A DNA stretch of 21,212 nucleotides from an uncultured Clostridia bacterium (lineage in GTDB: Bacteria; Bacillota; Clostridia; TANB77; CAG-508): positions 1-21,212 of the forward strand of contig CAKOZB010000007.1 in NCBI GenBank assembly GCA_934131055.1, in the 5' to 3' direction. The notes below the pieces were generated by a model. That model searched no databases and had not been told where the DNA came from. It saw nothing but the letters and a program-made list of their open reading frames with translations. Both the position numbers and the translations under genes were made by a program. Below, piece by piece: positions 13,493 through 21,209 of this stretch (positions are counted from its first letter, which is position 1; each line of letters begins with the position of its first letter).

Positions 13493-14482
13493 TTATATTG
13501 CGGCTAGACCAATCATGCATGCTATTAATGTTATTATGCTAAATACTGAAACAATAGCATTTTCGTTCCAGCCACATAATTCAAAATGATGATGTAATGG
13601 TGCCATCTTAAATACTCTTTTTCCAGTTCTTTTATAGTGTGCAACTTGTATTATGTCTGATAAAGTTTCTAATACTGGAATTATTGCAATTATTAATAAT
13701 AAAATTGGTAATTTCAAATAAATAGCCATTACCGAAACCGCTCCACCTAAGAACAGTGAGCCAGTATCTCCCATAAATACTTTTGCTGGGTGTAAGTTGA
13801 ATAGCAAGAATGCTAAACATATTCCTATCAAGCTAACTCCCATTATAACAATTTCTTTAACTCCAAAAATTATTCCTATAACAGTTAAACATGTTAATAT
13901 AATTGTTGTAACAGATGTACTTAATCCATCTATTCCATCTGTTAAGTTAATTGCATTTGTAGTTCCAAGCATAACTATTATTGTAAATGGTATGTATAGC
14001 CAAATTGGCAATGTAATTGACGTTTTCGCAAATGGAATTATTAAATCTGTTCCAATATGCATTACATTTGTTAAATACACTGTAAATACAGTTGCAATTA
14101 TCAACAGTCCAAACATCTTATATCGTGGTTTTAGACCCTCTGTATTTTTTAAGATTAATTTCTTAAAGTCGTCTACAAAGCCTACCAATCCAAACCCAAC
14201 TGTTACTAATATTAGTGGTATTAAATTTTTTGCCATTGCCTGTTCAGATGCATCTATGGATTTTGAATATTTTAAAAATACTATTGCTCCTATTATTATT
14301 ATTGCTAAAATCATTACAATTCCGCCCATTGTAGGAGTTCCCTGTTTTTTTAGATGAGACTTTGGTCCATCATCTCTTTCTTGTTGCCCTATTTTTCTTC
14401 TGCGTAATATTGGTATTACTATTAGAGATATTACAAATGCTATAGCAAATGCCAACATTAATATCTTTATTTGGTATGCCAT
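13493..14482 (-). CDS. mraY: Phospho-N-acetylmuramoyl-pentapeptide transferase
   Basis: MraY transfers phospho-MurNAc-pentapeptide from UDP to undecaprenyl phosphate, forming lipid I in the membrane. The 329-residue length and about ten helices fit the family. Motifs in order: GPKSHLKKQGTPTMGG (39-54), the Asp pair D104-D105 in VDDFKK, NAINLTDGIDGL (176-187), VFMGDTGSL with D239 (235-243), and APLHHHFE (294-301). These aspartates and histidines form the Mg and substrate site. It begins 1 nt after murE ends, with AAAGGAG inside the murE end. It continues to ftsW without the murD gene that usually sits between them. Confidence 0.97.
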   Translation of the reverse strand: MAYQIKILMLAFAIAFVISLIVIPILRRRKIGQQERDDGPKSHLKKQGTPTMGGIVMILAIIIIGAIVFLKYSKSIDASEQAMAKNLIPLILVTVGFGLVGFVDDFKKLILKNTEGLKPRYKMFGLLIIATVFTVYLTNVMHIGTDLIIPFAKTSITLPIWLYIPFTIIVMLGTTNAINLTDGIDGLSTSVTTIILTCLTVIGIIFGVKEIVIMGVSLIGICLAFLLFNLHPAKVFMGDTGSLFLGGAVSVMAIYLKLPILLLIIAIIPVLETLSDIIQVAHYKRTGKRVFKMAPLHHHFELCGWNENAIVSVFSIITLIACMIGLAAI

Positions 14483-14483
14483 T

Positions 14484-15956
14484 TTATATTTCTCCTTTGA
14501 TTATTTGATTTACTATTATTCTTTCATCAAATGGATGTTTTACTCCATTTATCTCTTGATATGGCTCGTGTCCTTTTCCTGCAAGCACAATTATATCTTT
14601 CTTGCTAGCCATATTTATTGCATATTTAATAGCCTCTATTCTATCTACTATACATACATATTTTCCTTTAGTCTTTTTTATTCCTGTTTCGATTTCATCT
14701 ACTATTGTTTGAGGGTCTTCTGTTCTTGGGTTATCTGATGTAATTATTGTAAAATCTGCAATTTTCCCTGATATTTCACCCATTATAGGTCTTTTTGTAG
14801 TATCTCTGTCTCCTCCACAACCAAATACAGAAATTACTCTTCCTCTAGTATATGATTTTACGGCATTTAGTATGTTTTCCAAGCTTTCTGGAGAATGTGC
14901 ATAATCTATCATAATTGTTAAATCTTTGCTGTTATTTACAAGCTCAGATCTGCCTGGAACTCTTACTTCTAGTAAAGCATCTTTTATATTTTCTGCTGAA
15001 CAACCTAATTTTGTTGCAACACAGATTGCAGCCAAGCTGTTATACACGCTGAATCTTCCAGGGATTCCAACTTTTACTCTCTCATTTTTATCTCCAATTT
15101 TAACTTTGAAGTCTACATACGAATTTGTAATTGTAATATCTTTTGCAAGTAAATTACATGCATTGTCAATTCCATATGTTGTTATGTTGCAATCTGGTAC
15201 TAGACTTGGTACCTTGCAAACTTGTAAATCATCAACATTTACAAAACCACATTTACACGTCTTAAATAACTTCAATTTAGACTCAAAGTAGTCTTGCATA
15301 TTTGGATGCTCTTTTGGACTAATGTGGTCCTCTGAAAAGTTTGTGAATACTGCAATATCAAATTGGCATCCGGCAACTCTGTTTAATTTCAAACTTTGTG
15401 AAGAAACTTCCATTACGATTGCTTGGCAGCCATCTTCAACCATTTGCGCAAAATATTGTTGTAGTTCTATACTTTCTGGAGTTGTTCTATCACTGTCTAG
15501 CAACTTCTTATCCCCACTATAAACAGCTATAGTTCCAACTAATCCAGTCTTAATTCCTTGTTTTTGTAGAATCTCTTTAATCATAAATGTTGTAGTAGTC
15601 TTGCCCTTTGTTCCAGTAACTCCAATTAGCTTAACTTTTTTTGATGGATTATCATAAAAATTGCATGCACAAATTGCCATCGCATATCTTGCGTCTGGCA
15701 CAACAATAAGAGTTACATCCTCTGGTATATTTAGACTCTTGATATCTGTTGTCTCCTCAACAAGAATAGTCTTTGCACCTTTCTCAATTGCACTATCTAT
15801 GTACTGTGTTCCATCTGTTGTGAAACCTTTAATTGCAAAAAACATGCTTCCTTCAACAACTTTTCTAGAATCTTTTTCTATTGTTGTAACCTCTCTATCA
15901 ATTTCACCTTTAGCTCTAATTCCGTCTATTCCGACTAAAATTTTCTTTAAATTCAT
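14484..15956 (-). CDS. murE: UDP-MurNAc-tripeptide synthetase, meso-diaminopimelate type
   Basis: MurE adds the third stem-peptide residue to UDP-MurNAc-L-Ala-D-Glu using ATP. Numbered from the ATG at 15956 (490 residues), the P-loop GVTGTKGKTTTT is at 112-123, and SSQS (186-189) and the Lys of YFESK (about 227) fall in the central domain. RVPGRSELV (332-340), FGCGGDRD (378-385) and DNPRTEDP (408-415) lie in the C-terminal half. DNPR is the established marker for meso-diaminopimelate, so the wall is probably of the A1-gamma kind. The frame also has an ATG at 15965, but GAGAGG lies 1 nt from that codon and 10 nt from the ATG at 15956, which I prefer. A promoter at 16160-16188 places the structured repeat 16026-16147 in its 5' leader. 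Confidence 0.96.
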   Translation of the reverse strand: MNLKKILVGIDGIRAKGEIDREVTTIEKDSRKVVEGSMFFAIKGFTTDGTQYIDSAIEKGAKTILVEETTDIKSLNIPEDVTLIVVPDARYAMAICACNFYDNPSKKVKLIGVTGTKGKTTTTFMIKEILQKQGIKTGLVGTIAVYSGDKKLLDSDRTTPESIELQQYFAQMVEDGCQAIVMEVSSQSLKLNRVAGCQFDIAVFTNFSEDHISPKEHPNMQDYFESKLKLFKTCKCGFVNVDDLQVCKVPSLVPDCNITTYGIDNACNLLAKDITITNSYVDFKVKIGDKNERVKVGIPGRFSVYNSLAAICVATKLGCSAENIKDALLEVRVPGRSELVNNSKDLTIMIDYAHSPESLENILNAVKSYTRGRVISVFGCGGDRDTTKRPIMGEISGKIADFTIITSDNPRTEDPQTIVDEIETGIKKTKGKYVCIVDRIEAIKYAINMASKKDIIVLAGKGHEPYQEINGVKHPFDERIIVNQIIKGEI

Positions 15957-16025
15957 AATTACCATTCCTCTCCGAATTTATTGGATTAATATTTACATTG
16001 TCATTCTTCATTTTCCCTAGATGTA

Positions 16026-16147
16026 GTTGAAAAAGAATTAAATTTTAGCAAGGAAAACGAATTTACAAGGCAAGGGCGCATACTTTTTGTATGTAACCGC
16101 GTTGTAAATGAAATTTGACGTAGCAAAAATTGTAATTATTTTTCAAC
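16026..16147. repeat. Structured repeat, copy 2 (upstream of murE)
   Basis: The terminal arms (16026-16049 and about 16123-16147) pair over about 23 bp with few mismatches. An inner stem ATTTACAA (16060-16068 region) pairs with TTGTAAAT (16102-16109), and an apical hairpin CATAC-TTTTT-GTATG lies at about 16079-16093, followed by TAACC as in copy 1. The element is about 70 nt upstream of the preferred murE start and just downstream of the predicted murE transcription start, so it would be in the leader RNA. Confidence 0.8.
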
Positions 16148-16159
16148 TTTACTTTTAAC

Positions 16160-16188
16160 ATTATATAATTAAAAAACGCATTTGTATA
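16160..16188 (-). promoter_or_regulatory. Probable murE operon promoter
   Basis: Minus-strand TATACA (16188-16183), a 17-bp spacer and TATAAT (16165-16160). The -10 is perfect and the -35 matches four of six. A second TATAAT on this strand lies near 16231, without a clear -35. The rest of 16189-16321 is AT-rich DNA between divergent genes in which I see no further feature. Confidence 0.5.
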
Positions 16189-16321
16189 GGGTTATAGTTA
16201 TTTTTTCTAAAAAATTTATAGTACATTATATTCGTTAACGTAGAAAATTAGTAAAAAGATTAATTTAATATTTAATTTACTCTCCAGATTTTTTTATAGA
16301 AATGTTTTTTACATTCTTAAT

Positions 16322-16350
16322 TTGTAAATTTACATAAAATATGTTATAAT
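16322..16350 (+). promoter_or_regulatory. Promoter of the first paralogue, with GTAAATTTAC palindrome and ACATAAA motif
   Basis: TTGTAA (16322-16327), a 17-bp spacer and TATAAT (16345-16350), with TG upstream of the -10. The spacer (ATTTACATAAAATATGT) is nearly the same as in the promoter at 17125-17153. GTAAATTTAC (16324-16333) is a perfect 10-bp palindrome. Transcription would start near 16357, which rules out the possible in-frame start at 16355. Confidence 0.75.
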
Positions 16351-16438
16351 GTAAATGTACGTTATTTGCAAAATGGTAGTTTCAAAGAGGATTAATTTTT
16401 CCTATTGTTTCTGCCACACAAAAAGTGAGGATTTTTCA

Positions 16439-17035
16439 ATGCGAACGTTTGAAACACAGTTGGCGCTGAATAACATCAGAGTCCCCATTCTTCCACAAGA
16501 GCAGAATAGCTTCTTAAAAAAGGTAAATGCAGCAAAAGCTGCCTACTCCATGGTTACTGAAGCAATGTCTACTCGTGAAAAAAGGTGGAATGAATATCGG
16601 AAAACCTTGGCTACTAACTGGGAATGTGAGTTTCCTGAGTTAGTCAAAGTGGAAGCCGAACCGTATTTTTCCTTTACCACTTTAGATGAAGCAGTTAATG
16701 TTTTCGAAGCAGACATCAAAAAAATTCTGGATTTTTCCAGTCTCTATCTGATATACGCAAACCTTAACATCAAAGCTCACTCTAAATGGTTGCGTCAGGT
16801 TGTTGCAGAAGCTCCTGAAAACTGCGACCTCATTGTCATTCGGAGCAACTATACTCCTAGTGTCGATGTGGTTCGTAACTTTAACCTTCAGGTATCAGCA
16901 CATCAGCCTACTGTTATCGAGGCCTATGGCTATTGCCCTGTTTGGATTGCTTTTCGTCCGGACGAAAAAGTTCGTACTCAAAACTGGTGCATGGTAAAGT
17001 CCAATAGCCATGTGGAGTATCTTGTAAAAGATTAA
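16439..17035 (+). CDS. Unknown protein, paralogue of the 17239 gene (copy 1)
   Basis: I do not recognise this family. From the ATG at 16439 (198 residues; GTGAGG 8 nt upstream) the protein is soluble, without signal peptide or membrane helix. A helical N-terminal half (about 20-120) contains REKRWNEYRKTLATNW and PELVKVEAEPYFSFTTLDEA. An alpha/beta-like C-terminal part holds ENCDLIVIRSN (127-137) and YCPVWIAFRPDEKV (165-178). All of these segments have counterparts in the next gene. The upstream in-frame ATG at 16355 lies at the predicted transcription start and is not used. The gene has its own promoter and terminator. Its GC content is well above the surrounding 30%-type DNA, which points to acquisition. 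Function unknown. Confidence 0.75.
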   Translation: MRTFETQLALNNIRVPILPQEQNSFLKKVNAAKAAYSMVTEAMSTREKRWNEYRKTLATNWECEFPELVKVEAEPYFSFTTLDEAVNVFEADIKKILDFSSLYLIYANLNIKAHSKWLRQVVAEAPENCDLIVIRSNYTPSVDVVRNFNLQVSAHQPTVIEAYGYCPVWIAFRPDEKVRTQNWCMVKSNSHVEYLVKD

Positions 17036-17059
17036 TCTATTTTAGTGAATCCTCAGCAC

Positions 17060-17098
17060 GCCCCATACTTTCTATGATAAGAGAGTATGGGGCTTTTT
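17060..17098 (+). terminator. Intrinsic terminator after the first paralogue
   Basis: GCCCCATACTTTC (17060-17072) pairs with GAGAGTATGGGGC (17081-17093) with one wobble, 8-nt loop, then TTTTT (17094-17098). Confidence 0.92.
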
Positions 17099-17124
17099 AG
17101 TAAATACTTAATTTATTGTAAAAT

Positions 17125-17153
17125 TTGTTAATTTACATAAAATGTGGTATAAT
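17125..17153 (+). promoter_or_regulatory. Promoter of the second paralogue
   Basis: TTGTTA (17125-17130), a 17-bp spacer ATTTACATAAAATGTGG and TATAAT (17148-17153). The spacer shares its first 13 bases with the promoter at 16322-16350. The leader is about 80 nt. Confidence 0.75.
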
Positions 17154-17238
17154 GTATGTGTATACGATTTAATACACAGACAGACATTCAAGTTATTTTT
17201 ACAAAACTTGTTGTCTGTCGCAAGAGAAAGGACGAAAT

Positions 17239-17841
17239 ATGTCTCAAACAAGCTATATCCGCGACTTTTCTGCCGTGTTGGTTGCAAATGGGTTCAGGGA
17301 ACCCAAAGGCATAATAGCCAAATTCAAGTTCAACCAGAAATGGGAAGAAGCCCAGGCATTCTACGATGAATTTGTCGATGAGTACACCGATCTCACCGCG
17401 AAGTGGACAAAAGTCCGGGTGGACTTAGCTGCTGACTGGGGCTACAAAGTTCCTAGTCTGGTGGAAATCGAGGGGTTCTTAAACATCAGGTTCAAGACTC
17501 CCAAGCAGGCTATCATGGCAATAAAGAAAGCCGAGCACAACATCAGCTTGTCTGACCTTGATGGTCACAAGTCTGATCTTATCCAGGATTTCCGCGCCAA
17601 ATGGGCCAACGAAATTTTGAAGATGGCATCAGCAAAAAAATGCAACTTGGTAGTGCTTCGTGCCTACGGAAAAATTCCTGAGCTTTCTGGCGTTTTGGAA
17701 TTTTCCAACGCAATTCAGGAAGGTAAAGAAGCCTGCCTCACTCTCCCCGGCTCTCCTATCTGGGTGGCATGCCATCCGGAAAAAGTGGACAAATTCTTGG
17801 ATGCCTTCACTCGTGAGACCACGGCAGTGAACTACATCTGA
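17239..17841 (+). CDS. Unknown protein, paralogue of the 16439 gene (copy 2)
   Basis: The 200-residue soluble protein follows AAAGGA by 6 nt. It shares the layout of the preceding gene product: KWTKVRVDLAADWGYKVPSL (55-74) with the matching W/R/LA/W/P spacing, then VEIEGF, FKTPKQA (85-91), KKCNLVVLRAY (133-143) and GSPIWVACHPEKVD (171-184). Identity is low, so the duplication is old or the two were acquired as divergent members. No catalytic motif stands out. Among conserved positions are Trp, Arg and Pro residues and the hydrophobic strands NLVVLR and PIWVA, suggesting a small alpha/beta domain. The gene has its own promoter and terminator, GC-rich codon choice with many C-ending codons, and no tie to the cell wall genes around it. 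Function unknown. Confidence 0.77.
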   Translation: MSQTSYIRDFSAVLVANGFREPKGIIAKFKFNQKWEEAQAFYDEFVDEYTDLTAKWTKVRVDLAADWGYKVPSLVEIEGFLNIRFKTPKQAIMAIKKAEHNISLSDLDGHKSDLIQDFRAKWANEILKMASAKKCNLVVLRAYGKIPELSGVLEFSNAIQEGKEACLTLPGSPIWVACHPEKVDKFLDAFTRETTAVNYI

Positions 17842-17864
17842 CAATTTTCCCAACCTCTTGCGCA

Positions 17865-17897
17865 CGGTCGCTCTATTAGAGTGGCCGGGATTTTTTT
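17865..17897 (+). terminator. Intrinsic terminator after the second paralogue
   Basis: CGGTCGCTCT (17865-17874) pairs with AGAGTGGCCG (17878-17887) with two G-T wobbles and a 3-nt loop; TTTTTTT follows at 17891-17897. Confidence 0.88.
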
Positions 17898-17918
17898 ATT
17901 TTTTCGTAAATTTTTGTA

Positions 17919-17947
17919 TTGATTTTTACCAAATTTGGTAATATACT
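17919..17947 (+). promoter_or_regulatory. Promoter of the dehydrogenase gene with a 16-bp palindromic operator in the spacer
   Basis: TTGATT (17919-17924), a 17-bp spacer and TATACT (17942-17947). The spacer is almost entirely the perfect palindrome TTACCAAATTTGGTAA (17926-17941), which touches the -10. A dimeric regulator bound here would control transcription directly. The sequence is not the Rex site (TTGTGAnnnnnnTCACAA) that often controls lactate dehydrogenases, so the regulator is unknown. Confidence 0.75.
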
Positions 17948-17953
17948 AATATG

Positions 17954-18006
17954 TGGCTTAAAACAAGAAACATAACATGATGTATATGTTTCTATTAAAA
18001 TAGCCA
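17954..18006 (+). promoter_or_regulatory. Folded 5' leader of the dehydrogenase mRNA
   Basis: TGGCT (17954-17958) pairs with AGCCA (18002-18006), and inside it GAAACATA (17967-17974) pairs with TATGTTTC (17985-17992), extended by ACA/TGT. The predicted transcript starts near 17954, so the RNA would begin with this structure, which ends just before the AAAGGA ribosome binding site. It may affect mRNA stability or translation. Confidence 0.45.
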
Positions 18007-18025
18007 AGAAAGGAATTGATTTATT

Positions 18026-19021
18026 ATGATTAAAATAGCATTTTTTGATACAGAGGATTACGATAAAAAATTATTTGATGAGTATAACAAAACATACAAT
18101 TATCAAATTACTTATTTCAAGTCAAGATTAAACGCAGAAACAGCACCACTTGCAAAAGGATATGATGTTGTTTGTATTTTCGTAAATGATAAGGCAGATA
18201 AAGAAACATTAGATATTTTAAATGAGTGTGGAGTTAAATTATTAGCTCTAAGATGTGCTGGATTCAACAATGTAGATTTAAACCATCTTGGTAATATCAG
18301 AGCCGTACGTGTTCCACAATACTCTCCATATGCTGTTGCAGAGCATGCCACTGCCCTATTGCTAAATATCAACAGAAAAATATACAAATCTTATCAAAGA
18401 GTAAAAAAATACAACTTTGCACTCGAAGGACTAGTTGGCTTTGATTTACACGGCAAAACAGTTGGAGTTGTTGGAACTGGAAAAATTGGAAAAGTATTTA
18501 TCCAAATAATGAAAGGTTTTGGAACAAAGGTTATTGCATATGATTTATTCAAAGACGAAAAAGCAGCTGAAGAATTAGGATTCGAATACGTTAGCTTTGA
18601 TGAATTATGTGAAAAATCTGATATAATATCACTTCACTGCCCTCTTACACCTGAAACAGAACATATAATCAACAAAAAAACTTTGGACAAAATGAAAGAA
18701 GGAGTTATAATAATCAACTGCAGTAGAGGTGGATTAATTAACACAGATGACTTAATAGCTGAATTATCAACTGGAAAAATCGGCGGTGTAGGACTAGATG
18801 TATATGAACACGAGGAAGATTACTTCTTAATGGATATGTCTGGTTCATATAAGAGAGATAAAAACTTATCACTATTAATCTCTATGCCAAACGTTATAAT
18901 AACTGCACACCAAGCATTTTTCACATCAGAAGCATTAAACAAAATTGCAAGTGATACATGTCAAAATATTAAAGATATTTTTGAAACAGGAACTTGTCAA
19001 AACGAATTAAAAGGTGAATAA
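18026..19021 (+). CDS. ldhA: D-lactate dehydrogenase-like 2-hydroxyacid dehydrogenase
   Basis: The 331-residue product is a complete D-2-hydroxyacid dehydrogenase of the D-lactate dehydrogenase branch, reducing pyruvate to D-lactate with NADH in fermentation. The NAD-binding loop is GVVGTGKIGK (147-156). The catalytic trio is R234 (NCSRGG), E263 (in YEHEEDYF) and H295 (TAHQAF). RCAGFNNVDL (76-85) and PYAVAEHATALLL (101-113) are typical of D-LDH. The segment YEHEEDYFLMD, where D-LDHs of this branch read YE-EExYFFxD, supports lactate over other 2-hydroxyacids, but substrate choice is not proven. AAGGA lies 11 nt before ATG. Composition is host-like. It sits inside the split cell wall cluster, with its own regulated promoter, and converges on the PBP gene. 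Confidence 0.9.
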   Translation: MIKIAFFDTEDYDKKLFDEYNKTYNYQITYFKSRLNAETAPLAKGYDVVCIFVNDKADKETLDILNECGVKLLALRCAGFNNVDLNHLGNIRAVRVPQYSPYAVAEHATALLLNINRKIYKSYQRVKKYNFALEGLVGFDLHGKTVGVVGTGKIGKVFIQIMKGFGTKVIAYDLFKDEKAAEELGFEYVSFDELCEKSDIISLHCPLTPETEHIINKKTLDKMKEGVIIINCSRGGLINTDDLIAELSTGKIGGVGLDVYEHEEDYFLMDMSGSYKRDKNLSLLISMPNVIITAHQAFFTSEALNKIASDTCQNIKDIFETGTCQNELKGE

Positions 19022-19065
19022 TTTTTTAACTCATGCGCTTTTTTGAGTACAAAATTATATATCAA

Positions 19066-19178
19066 AAAAAGAAAATGCTATTTTGGAAAAACAAGGTCGA
19101 GCCCGCTTTTCGAGGAGTCCGAAGGAGCTCCGACCAAGGGCGACTTACCGCAGTTTAACAAAATAACATTTTCTTTTT
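19066..19178. terminator. Structured convergent-gene element, copy B
   Basis: Outer arms 19066-19085 and 19159-19178 are complementary over 20 positions with one mismatch and again run from A-rich to T-rich. The arm sequence is mostly different from that of copy A. The core is the same in design: GCCC (19100-19103 region) pairs with GGGC (19138-19141), flanking GCTTTTCGAG and CCGACCAAG. The apical stem GGAG-TCC-GAA-GGA-G-CTCC occupies 19114-19131. It separates the converging dehydrogenase and PBP genes and should end both transcripts. A small extra hairpin, ACTCA/TGAGT, lies at 19030-19048. Confidence 0.7.
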
Positions 19179-19217
19179 ATTATATAATACATTTAAAAAA
19201 AACATTAGTTCAAAAGT

Positions 19218-21209
19218 TTAATATGCAATTATTGTTGTTCCACTTTTGGTTTTTATTCCTGCTTTTGGTAATTGGTCTGTTATTGTTTCTTTTTCTTCGC
19301 TTTTCTTAAATTCTAATTGTAGTCCAACGTCTTCTAATGCCTTTTTTGCTTCTTTTTCTGTCATTCCTATTATGTTTGGAACTTCTACTTCTGTTCTTTC
19401 TTCTTCTTGTTCATTGTCTTTTTTTATTTCTAGATATGGAAGTACCTCTCCTAGTACTTGTGAGCCTATTGGTGCTGCAACTCCTCCACCTTGATGTCCT
19501 CCTTCCCCAGTTGGATTGTACAAGGTTATTAATATGCACACTTCTGGGTCTGATATTGGAGCCGTTCCAATGAATGATGTTACGTATTTTCCTGTATTTA
19601 CACCATCTTCTGATGTTCCTGTTTTCCCGCCTATACTGTATCCCTTTACTTGAGCATTTTTACCGGTTCCTTCTGCAACAACACTTTCCATCATGCTAAG
19701 CATTTTTTTAGATGTCTCCTCTGATATTACTCTGTCTTTTTTCACTACTTCTACGTCTGTTACTTCTCCTTTTTTGCTGTCTATTATTTGTTTTACAACT
19801 CTTGGTTTTATATATGTGCCTCCATTGGCTATTGTAGAAACCATTGTTATCATTTGTATTGGTGTAACCTCAAATCTTTGACCAAATGCTATTGTTCCAA
19901 GCTCTACGGGTCCAACCTTTTTTTCAGCCAAGAATATTCCTGTTGCTTCTCCCGGCAAGTCTATTCCAGTTTTGCTTAAAAATCCATATTTTCTTAAATA
20001 CTCATAATATTTAGCAACTCCTATTTTTTCTCCTAACCCTATAAATACTGGGTTGCACGAGTTCATAAGTGCTTGCCTTAGGCTCTCCGGTCCATGTGGT
20101 CTATAATATCTCCAACATTTCATCTTAGTTCCAGCCACATCAATATAGCCGACACAACAAAACTCACCTTCCTTATCCGTTGTTTGAACTATCCCTTCTT
20201 GTAGTGCAGTTGATGCAGTTACTAGTTTAAATGTTGAACCAGGCTCATATGTATCCGAAATTGCCTTATTTCTCCACATTGCCTGAAGTGCATTTGAACG
20301 TTCAGTTGCAGTCATAGAACTCCAATTAGCTTTTTGTTCTTCATTATTTATAGTATACGGATCATTCAAATTAAAATCTGGGTAACTTGCAATTGCAAGA
20401 ATATCCCCATTTTTAGGGTTCATTACACATATGTTTCCACCATCTGTACACACATTATCTATACACGCTTCTTTCAAATATTTTTCTGCAATTCCTTGAA
20501 TTGTTGCATCAATAGTAAGTACTAAATCATTTCCGTCTTTTGCAGGCTCATAACTCTCAGACACATCGCTAATATCTAGCCCTTTGGCATCTGTCATCTT
20601 TAAAATCTTGCCATTTTCTCCATTTAAAACATCGTCATATCTGGCCTCTACCCCCGCTAGCCCTTGATTATCACTACCACAAAATCCTATTATTTGAGAA
20701 GCTAAATTATTAAAAGGATAAAATCTTTTAGTATCTTCATCAATATTAATTCCAGATGTAATATTCTCATTTTTCATCCATACACGAAGCTCATTGCTTT
20801 TATCTTTATCAACTTTTTTTGCAATTGTCTCTATCGCAGTTTTCTTATTTACCTTTTTTAAAACCTTTTCATAATCTAATTCAAACAACTCTGCAAATTT
20901 TTTTGCAACTTTCTCCTTATTTTCTTTAGATATGTTTACAGGATTTATAGTAATTGTTTCAACACTACTGCTAGTTGCTAGTACTGTCTTACCAGTTGCA
21001 TCATAAATAGTTCCTCTCTTTGGATTAATTTTTCTATCCAACGTTTGTTGTAAATATGCCATCTGTTGCAAACTATCACCATTATGAAATTGAATCCATG
21101 CAACCCTTATTATTAAAGCCAGAAAAACGCTAGTAACAATTAAAAGAGCTATTCTAATTCTCTTCTTTCTAGAAATTTCACCAGTCTTTTCTAGTTGATA
21201 TTTCTTCAT
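19218..21209 (-). CDS. spoVD: Class B penicillin-binding protein with PASTA domain (SpoVD/FtsI type)
   Basis: This transpeptidase cross-links peptidoglycan and works with a SEDS glycosyltransferase, here probably the nearby FtsW/SpoVE. The 663-residue product has a cytoplasmic N-terminus, one membrane helix (about 18-38), the PBP dimerisation domain (about 55-215, with NPKRGTIYDATG), and the transpeptidase domain. The catalytic motifs are SxxK S325-TF-K328, SxN S384-C-N386 and K529-T-G531. One PASTA domain forms the C-terminus (606-663, VPNIIGMTEKEAKKALEDVG). The single PASTA and size match SpoVD of Bacillus (sporulation) as well as clostridial FtsI, so the choice of name is tentative. The gene is complete, but only 3 bases lie before the ATG, so its ribosome binding site is outside the window. 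It ends against element 19066-19178. Confidence 0.92.
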   Translation of the reverse strand: MKKYQLEKTGEISRKKRIRIALLIVTSVFLALIIRVAWIQFHNGDSLQQMAYLQQTLDRKINPKRGTIYDATGKTVLATSSSVETITINPVNISKENKEKVAKKFAELFELDYEKVLKKVNKKTAIETIAKKVDKDKSNELRVWMKNENITSGINIDEDTKRFYPFNNLASQIIGFCGSDNQGLAGVEARYDDVLNGENGKILKMTDAKGLDISDVSESYEPAKDGNDLVLTIDATIQGIAEKYLKEACIDNVCTDGGNICVMNPKNGDILAIASYPDFNLNDPYTINNEEQKANWSSMTATERSNALQAMWRNKAISDTYEPGSTFKLVTASTALQEGIVQTTDKEGEFCCVGYIDVAGTKMKCWRYYRPHGPESLRQALMNSCNPVFIGLGEKIGVAKYYEYLRKYGFLSKTGIDLPGEATGIFLAEKKVGPVELGTIAFGQRFEVTPIQMITMVSTIANGGTYIKPRVVKQIIDSKKGEVTDVEVVKKDRVISEETSKKMLSMMESVVAEGTGKNAQVKGYSIGGKTGTSEDGVNTGKYVTSFIGTAPISDPEVCILITLYNPTGEGGHQGGGVAAPIGSQVLGEVLPYLEIKKDNEQEEERTEVEVPNIIGMTEKEAKKALEDVGLQLEFKKSEEKETITDQLPKAGIKTKSGTTIIAY

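Noticed and set aside
13797..14357. Plus-strand open frame of 186 codons opposite mraY
   Set aside because: It mirrors the hydrophobic mraY codons on the other strand and lacks start signals.
16355..16438. Upstream extension of the first paralogue (28 extra residues)
   Set aside because: The ATG at 16355 coincides with the predicted transcription start and has no ribosome binding site; the ATG at 16439 has GTGAGG before it and begins the part homologous to the next gene.
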